A DNA stretch of 38,299 nucleotides from Rhodocyclaceae bacterium. GTDB taxonomy: Bacteria > Pseudomonadota > Gammaproteobacteria > Burkholderiales > UBA3065. The translations under genes were made by a program, and so were the position numbers. A model generated the notes under the pieces. It did not search any database and had not been told where the DNA came from. It worked only from the letters and a program-made list of their open reading frames with translations. Location: NCBI GenBank assembly GCA_018882975.1, contig VEQZ01000012.1, positions 1 through 38,299 on the forward strand, written 5' to 3'. Position 1 is the stretch's first letter. Every line of letters starts with the position of its first letter. This document shows, piece by piece, positions 35,324 through 38,299 of the stretch.

Positions 35324-37651
35324 CTAGAACTGCGAGCCCATGGTGAACTGGAAGATCTGGGTGATGTCGTTGGGGCTCGAGTTGAGCGGCTTGGCGACCG
35401 ACAACTGGATCGGGCCGAACGGCGACACGAAGTAGACACCGATACCGGCGGAGAACTTCGGACCGTCCTCGCCGCCGTTCTCCTGACTGTTGCGGATCAG
35501 GCCGCCATCGACAAAGGTGGAGATGCGGGCATTGCGCTCTTTGCCGAGGCCGGGGATTGGGTACAGCACCTCGGCGGTGGCGACCACGCGCTGATTGCCA
35601 CCGACCGGCCGCGCGAGCAACCCGGCCCCGCTGGCCGTGTCTTTCGGGCCCAGGGTCGACGTGCGGAAACCCCGTACCGAGCCGATACCCCCGGCGTAGA
35701 AGTTCTTGAAGAAGGGCAGTTCGGACCCGCTGTAGCCGTTGGCGTAGCCGACCTCGCCGTTGAGCTTCAACACGAAATCGCCCACCAGAGGGGTGTAGTA
35801 GAGATGGTCGTAAGTGACCTTGTAGTACTTGAGATCGAGGCCGGGCGTACCAAACTCGAGTGTCGCTCGCTGACGGTGGCCGCTGGTCGGCAAGATAAAG
35901 CTGTTGAGGCGGTTGCGCGCCCAGCCCAGCGAGCCAATTAGGCCATTGTTGCTCTCACCCTGACGGGCTACATATTCGCAGGCGGAGCGGAAGCTTTTCT
36001 TGGTCGATGTGGAGTCTGGTTCGCAGCCGAACACCTCCAGCGTGGTGGACTCAAAAGCCAGACCAAGATTTATGGTGTCGGTCTCGTTGATCGGGACACC
36101 GAATCGAACACCCCCGCCAAGCGAGTCAGTGTTGTAAAGCGGCCCGAAGGACAGCAGCGAGAGGTCGCTGCGGCGCTTGTAAAGGTCGAAACCCCGACTC
36201 ACACCGTCCACCGTCGAGTAAGGGTTGGTGAAAGACAGCGAGTAAACCGTATTGATACGCCCGGTGTTGGCGGCGAGGCTGATCGAGTTGCCACTGCCCA
36301 ATACATTGGCCTGCGACACCGAGCTGCTCAGCAGCAGACCGTCGCTGGAAAACCCGCCGCCCAGCGTGATGGCGCCGGTGGACTTCTCCTTGACCTTAAC
36401 GTTGACGTCGATCTGGTCGCTGCTGCCGGGTACCGCGGGCGTCTCGATGCCGACCTCGGCAAAATAGCCGGTGCGGTCGATGCGCCGCTTCGAGGCATCG
36501 ATCTGCGCCGCGCTGTACCAGCCGCCCTCCATCTGGCGGAACTCGCGGCGAACGACTTCGTCCCGCGTCTTGGTGTTGCCGTTGACGACGATGCGGCGCA
36601 CGTAGACGCGCCGACCCGGATCGATGAACAGGGTGAAGGCGGCTGTGCGCTTCTCCTTGTCGATTTCCGGCGCGGCATTGACGTTGGCAAACGCATAGCC
36701 ATCGTTGGAAAGCCGATCGCTGATGGCCTTGGTCGAAGCGTTGAGCTTTTCGCGGCTGTAGCTGTCGCCGGAGCTGACCTTGATCAGCTTGCGCAACTCC
36801 TCTTCCGGCACCAGGAACTCGCCGGCCAGCTTGACGTCGGTGACCTTGTAAGGCTCGCCCTCGCTGATCGAGATGGTGATGTAGAGCGACTTGCGATCGG
36901 GTGTGAGCGAAACCTGGGTGCCCTCGACGTTGAACTCGAGATAACCACGGTTGAGGTAATAGCTGCGCAGTGTCTCCAGATCGGCCTGCAGCTTCTGCTT
37001 GGAGTACTGGTCGTTCTTGGTGTACCAGGACAGCCAGTCGGGCGTGCGCAGGGTCAGTTCGTCGAGCAGGTCGGCCTCCTTGAAGGTGCGCGCCCCGAGG
37101 ATACGGATCTGCCGGATCTTGGCCGCTTCGCCCTCGACCACGCTGAAACGCAGACCGACGCGGTTGCGCTCCAGCGGCGTCACGGTGGTGGTGACGGTAG
37201 CGGCGTACTTGCCGCGCGCGTTGTACTGACGCTTGAGTTCCTGCTCGGCCTTGTCGAGCAGGGCGCGGTCGAAGGTGCGGGCGACGCCGAGTCCAAGTTC
37301 CTGCAGACTGCTCTTCAGCGCGTCGGCGGGGAATTCCTTGGTGCCCTCGATGTCGACACTGGCGATCGACGGACGCTCCTCGACGATCACCACCAACACG
37401 TCGCCCTCGAGTTCGAGCCGCACATCCTTGAAAAAACCGGTTTCGAAGAGCGCTTTGATGGCTTGGTCGCTGCGGTCGTCATCGAGCACATCGCCCACGC
37501 GCAGCGGCAAATAACTGAAAACCGTGCCGGCTTCGACGCGCTGAATGCCCTCGACGCGGATGTCGCGGATGGTCACCGGGTCACGCGCCACGGCGAGGTC
37601 GCTGAACACGATGGAAAACGCGAAGGCCAGTGCGGCGAAACCGAATCTCAT
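35324..37651 (-). CDS. bamA: Outer membrane protein assembly factor BamA
   Basis: 775 aa. Signal peptide of about 22 aa (cleavage near LAVA-RDP). Five POTRA domains at about 24-425, opening TIRDIRVEGIQRVEAGTVFS. A 16-strand barrel follows, with the conserved VRGF of loop 6 (GSVRGFRTSTLG) and a C-terminal beta-signal ending in Phe (FTMGSQF). It inserts proteins into the outer membrane. A stretch near residues 511-570 has clearly lower GC than the rest and holds the only cysteine pair I noticed (C543, C558), probably in a surface loop. Confidence 0.98.
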   Translation of the reverse strand: MRFGFAALAFAFSIVFSDLAVARDPVTIRDIRVEGIQRVEAGTVFSYLPLRVGDVLDDDRSDQAIKALFETGFFKDVRLELEGDVLVVIVEERPSIASVDIEGTKEFPADALKSSLQELGLGVARTFDRALLDKAEQELKRQYNARGKYAATVTTTVTPLERNRVGLRFSVVEGEAAKIRQIRILGARTFKEADLLDELTLRTPDWLSWYTKNDQYSKQKLQADLETLRSYYLNRGYLEFNVEGTQVSLTPDRKSLYITISISEGEPYKVTDVKLAGEFLVPEEELRKLIKVSSGDSYSREKLNASTKAISDRLSNDGYAFANVNAAPEIDKEKRTAAFTLFIDPGRRVYVRRIVVNGNTKTRDEVVRREFRQMEGGWYSAAQIDASKRRIDRTGYFAEVGIETPAVPGSSDQIDVNVKVKEKSTGAITLGGGFSSDGLLLSSSVSQANVLGSGNSISLAANTGRINTVYSLSFTNPYSTVDGVSRGFDLYKRRSDLSLLSFGPLYNTDSLGGGVRFGVPINETDTINLGLAFESTTLEVFGCEPDSTSTKKSFRSACEYVARQGESNNGLIGSLGWARNRLNSFILPTSGHRQRATLEFGTPGLDLKYYKVTYDHLYYTPLVGDFVLKLNGEVGYANGYSGSELPFFKNFYAGGIGSVRGFRTSTLGPKDTASGAGLLARPVGGNQRVVATAEVLYPIPGLGKERNARISTFVDGGLIRNSQENGGEDGPKFSAGIGVYFVSPFGPIQLSVAKPLNSSPNDITQIFQFTMGSQF

Positions 37652-37659
37652 ATCGCTGG

Positions 37660-38299
37660 CTAGCCGGTGAGGAGTCTCTGGATATCGTTGTAGAAAGCCA
37701 CCAGCATCATCGTGGCGAGCGCTGCAATGCCGATGCGCTGCCCGATCTCCATGACCCCGGGCGGCAGCGGGCGTCCAATGACGGACTCGGCCAGATGATA
37801 CATGATGTGCCCACCGTCCAGAACGGGGACCGGCAGCAGGTTGAGCACGCCAAGGCTGATGCTCATGAGTGCCAGAAAACTGACGAAACTGAGCCAGCCC
37901 ATGCGTGCCGACTGGCCGGCAAAGTCGGCGATCGCCACTGGTCCGCTGAGGTTGCTGGGCGAGACCTCGCCGGTGAGCATGCCACCGAGCATGCGCAGGC
38001 TGAAGACGCTGGTGTCCCAGGTCCGCAACACGGCATCGACCAAGGCCGCCGCGGGCGCAGCACGATGCTCCACGCTCTGCGCCGCGACCCAGGCGGGGTC
38101 GGGTCGCGGGCTCAGCCCGATGCGGCCGAAAGTCTCGCCGGCATGCCGCGCTGGCGCCGGCGTGACACGCAAATCGGCAGCGAGGCCCGCGCGCTCCACC
38201 GTGACCGTGAGCGGCGTCCCCGGACTGGCGCGCACGCGCGCGGCAAAATCCTCCCAGCCCGCGACCGGCCGACCGTCGATCGCCAGCACGCGGTCACCG
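37660..38299 (-). CDS. rseP: RseP-type site-2 intramembrane zinc protease (partial, N-terminus outside window)
   Basis: 213 codons are visible, entering from the right edge. The segment begins within a PDZ domain (GDRVLAIDGRPVAGWEDFAA). The conserved GEVSPSNLSGPVAIADFAG follows, then the membrane segment with VLNLLPVPVLDGGHIMYHLAE, whose Asp in LDGG is the third zinc ligand, then a last membrane helix. The HExxH motif lies outside the window. RseP cleaves RseA to release sigma-E and clears signal-peptide remnants. It ends 8 bp before bamA, the usual arrangement. Confidence 0.95.
   Translation of the reverse strand, partial: GDRVLAIDGRPVAGWEDFAARVRASPGTPLTVTVERAGLAADLRVTPAPARHAGETFGRIGLSPRPDPAWVAAQSVEHRAAPAAALVDAVLRTWDTSVFSLRMLGGMLTGEVSPSNLSGPVAIADFAGQSARMGWLSFVSFLALMSISLGVLNLLPVPVLDGGHIMYHLAESVIGRPLPPGVMEIGQRIGIAALATMMLVAFYNDIQRLLTG

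Noticed and set aside
1..38299. A novel defence, CRISPR, phage or mobile system
   Set aside because: Every sizeable segment is explained by housekeeping, envelope or motility genes; no integrase, transposase, direct-repeat array or tRNA-associated attachment site was found.

Overview
This is a high-GC chromosomal segment of a flagellated, Gram-negative bacterium. The gene set and protein flavour suggest a betaproteobacterium, probably Rhodocyclales (Thauera/Azoarcus/Zoogloea-like): AcnB beside a CitE-like lyase, OmpR/EnvZ, FliEFGHIJ, two CheV proteins, and the rseP-bamA-skp-lpxD-fabZ-lpxA-lpxB-rnhB block. That placement rests on general family knowledge, not on a search. Genes are densely packed. 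No gene-free stretch exceeds about 200 bases. I saw no rRNA, tRNA, CRISPR array, prophage or insertion sequence.

Layout. (1) 1-4377: a GntR/HutC-type regulator (C-terminus outside the window) diverges from a CitE-like CoA-ester lyase and aconitase B. A perfect 12-bp AT-rich palindrome lies in the divergent gap, and a strong terminator follows acnB. (2) 4486-7045: polyphosphate kinase 2, apparently translationally coupled to a 16-codon upstream ORF; then an AEC-family permease and a convergent periplasmic cytochrome c. (3) 7247-9960: a small secreted helical protein with a TTG start, divergent from an ompR-envZ pair. (4) 9942-16732 on the minus strand: fliE-F-G-H-I-J running by overlaps into ispD-ispF. 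(5) 16814-19239, minus: an FleS/FleR-like kinase and sigma-54 activator pair. (6) 19333-24374, plus: a near-consensus sigma-28 promoter followed by cheV-cheV-cheY-cheZ-cheA. (7) 24405-27826: a short RadC-family gene; coaBC-dut-cbiX overlapping on the plus strand; a convergent SpoU-type RNA methylase. (8) 27922-30632: motA, motB and a membrane-anchored SAM methyltransferase that resembles the FAM173/ATPSCKMT lysine methyltransferase family. (9) 30575-38299, minus: the outer-membrane and lipid A biogenesis block ending in partial rseP.

How the genes work together. Regions 4-6 and 8 form a motility and chemotaxis island: basal body base and export ATPase, its likely sigma-54 controller, the CheA-CheY-CheZ pathway with CheV couplers, and the stator. 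Region 9 makes the outer membrane. Most of the window is ordinary. The items most worth a second look are the methyltransferase beside motAB, a CheA with no recognisable P2 domain encoded beside two CheVs and no CheW, the CpxP-like arrangement at ompR, the ppk2 upstream ORF, the four-unit tandem repeat covering the motA stop codon, and a lower-GC patch in the BamA barrel.
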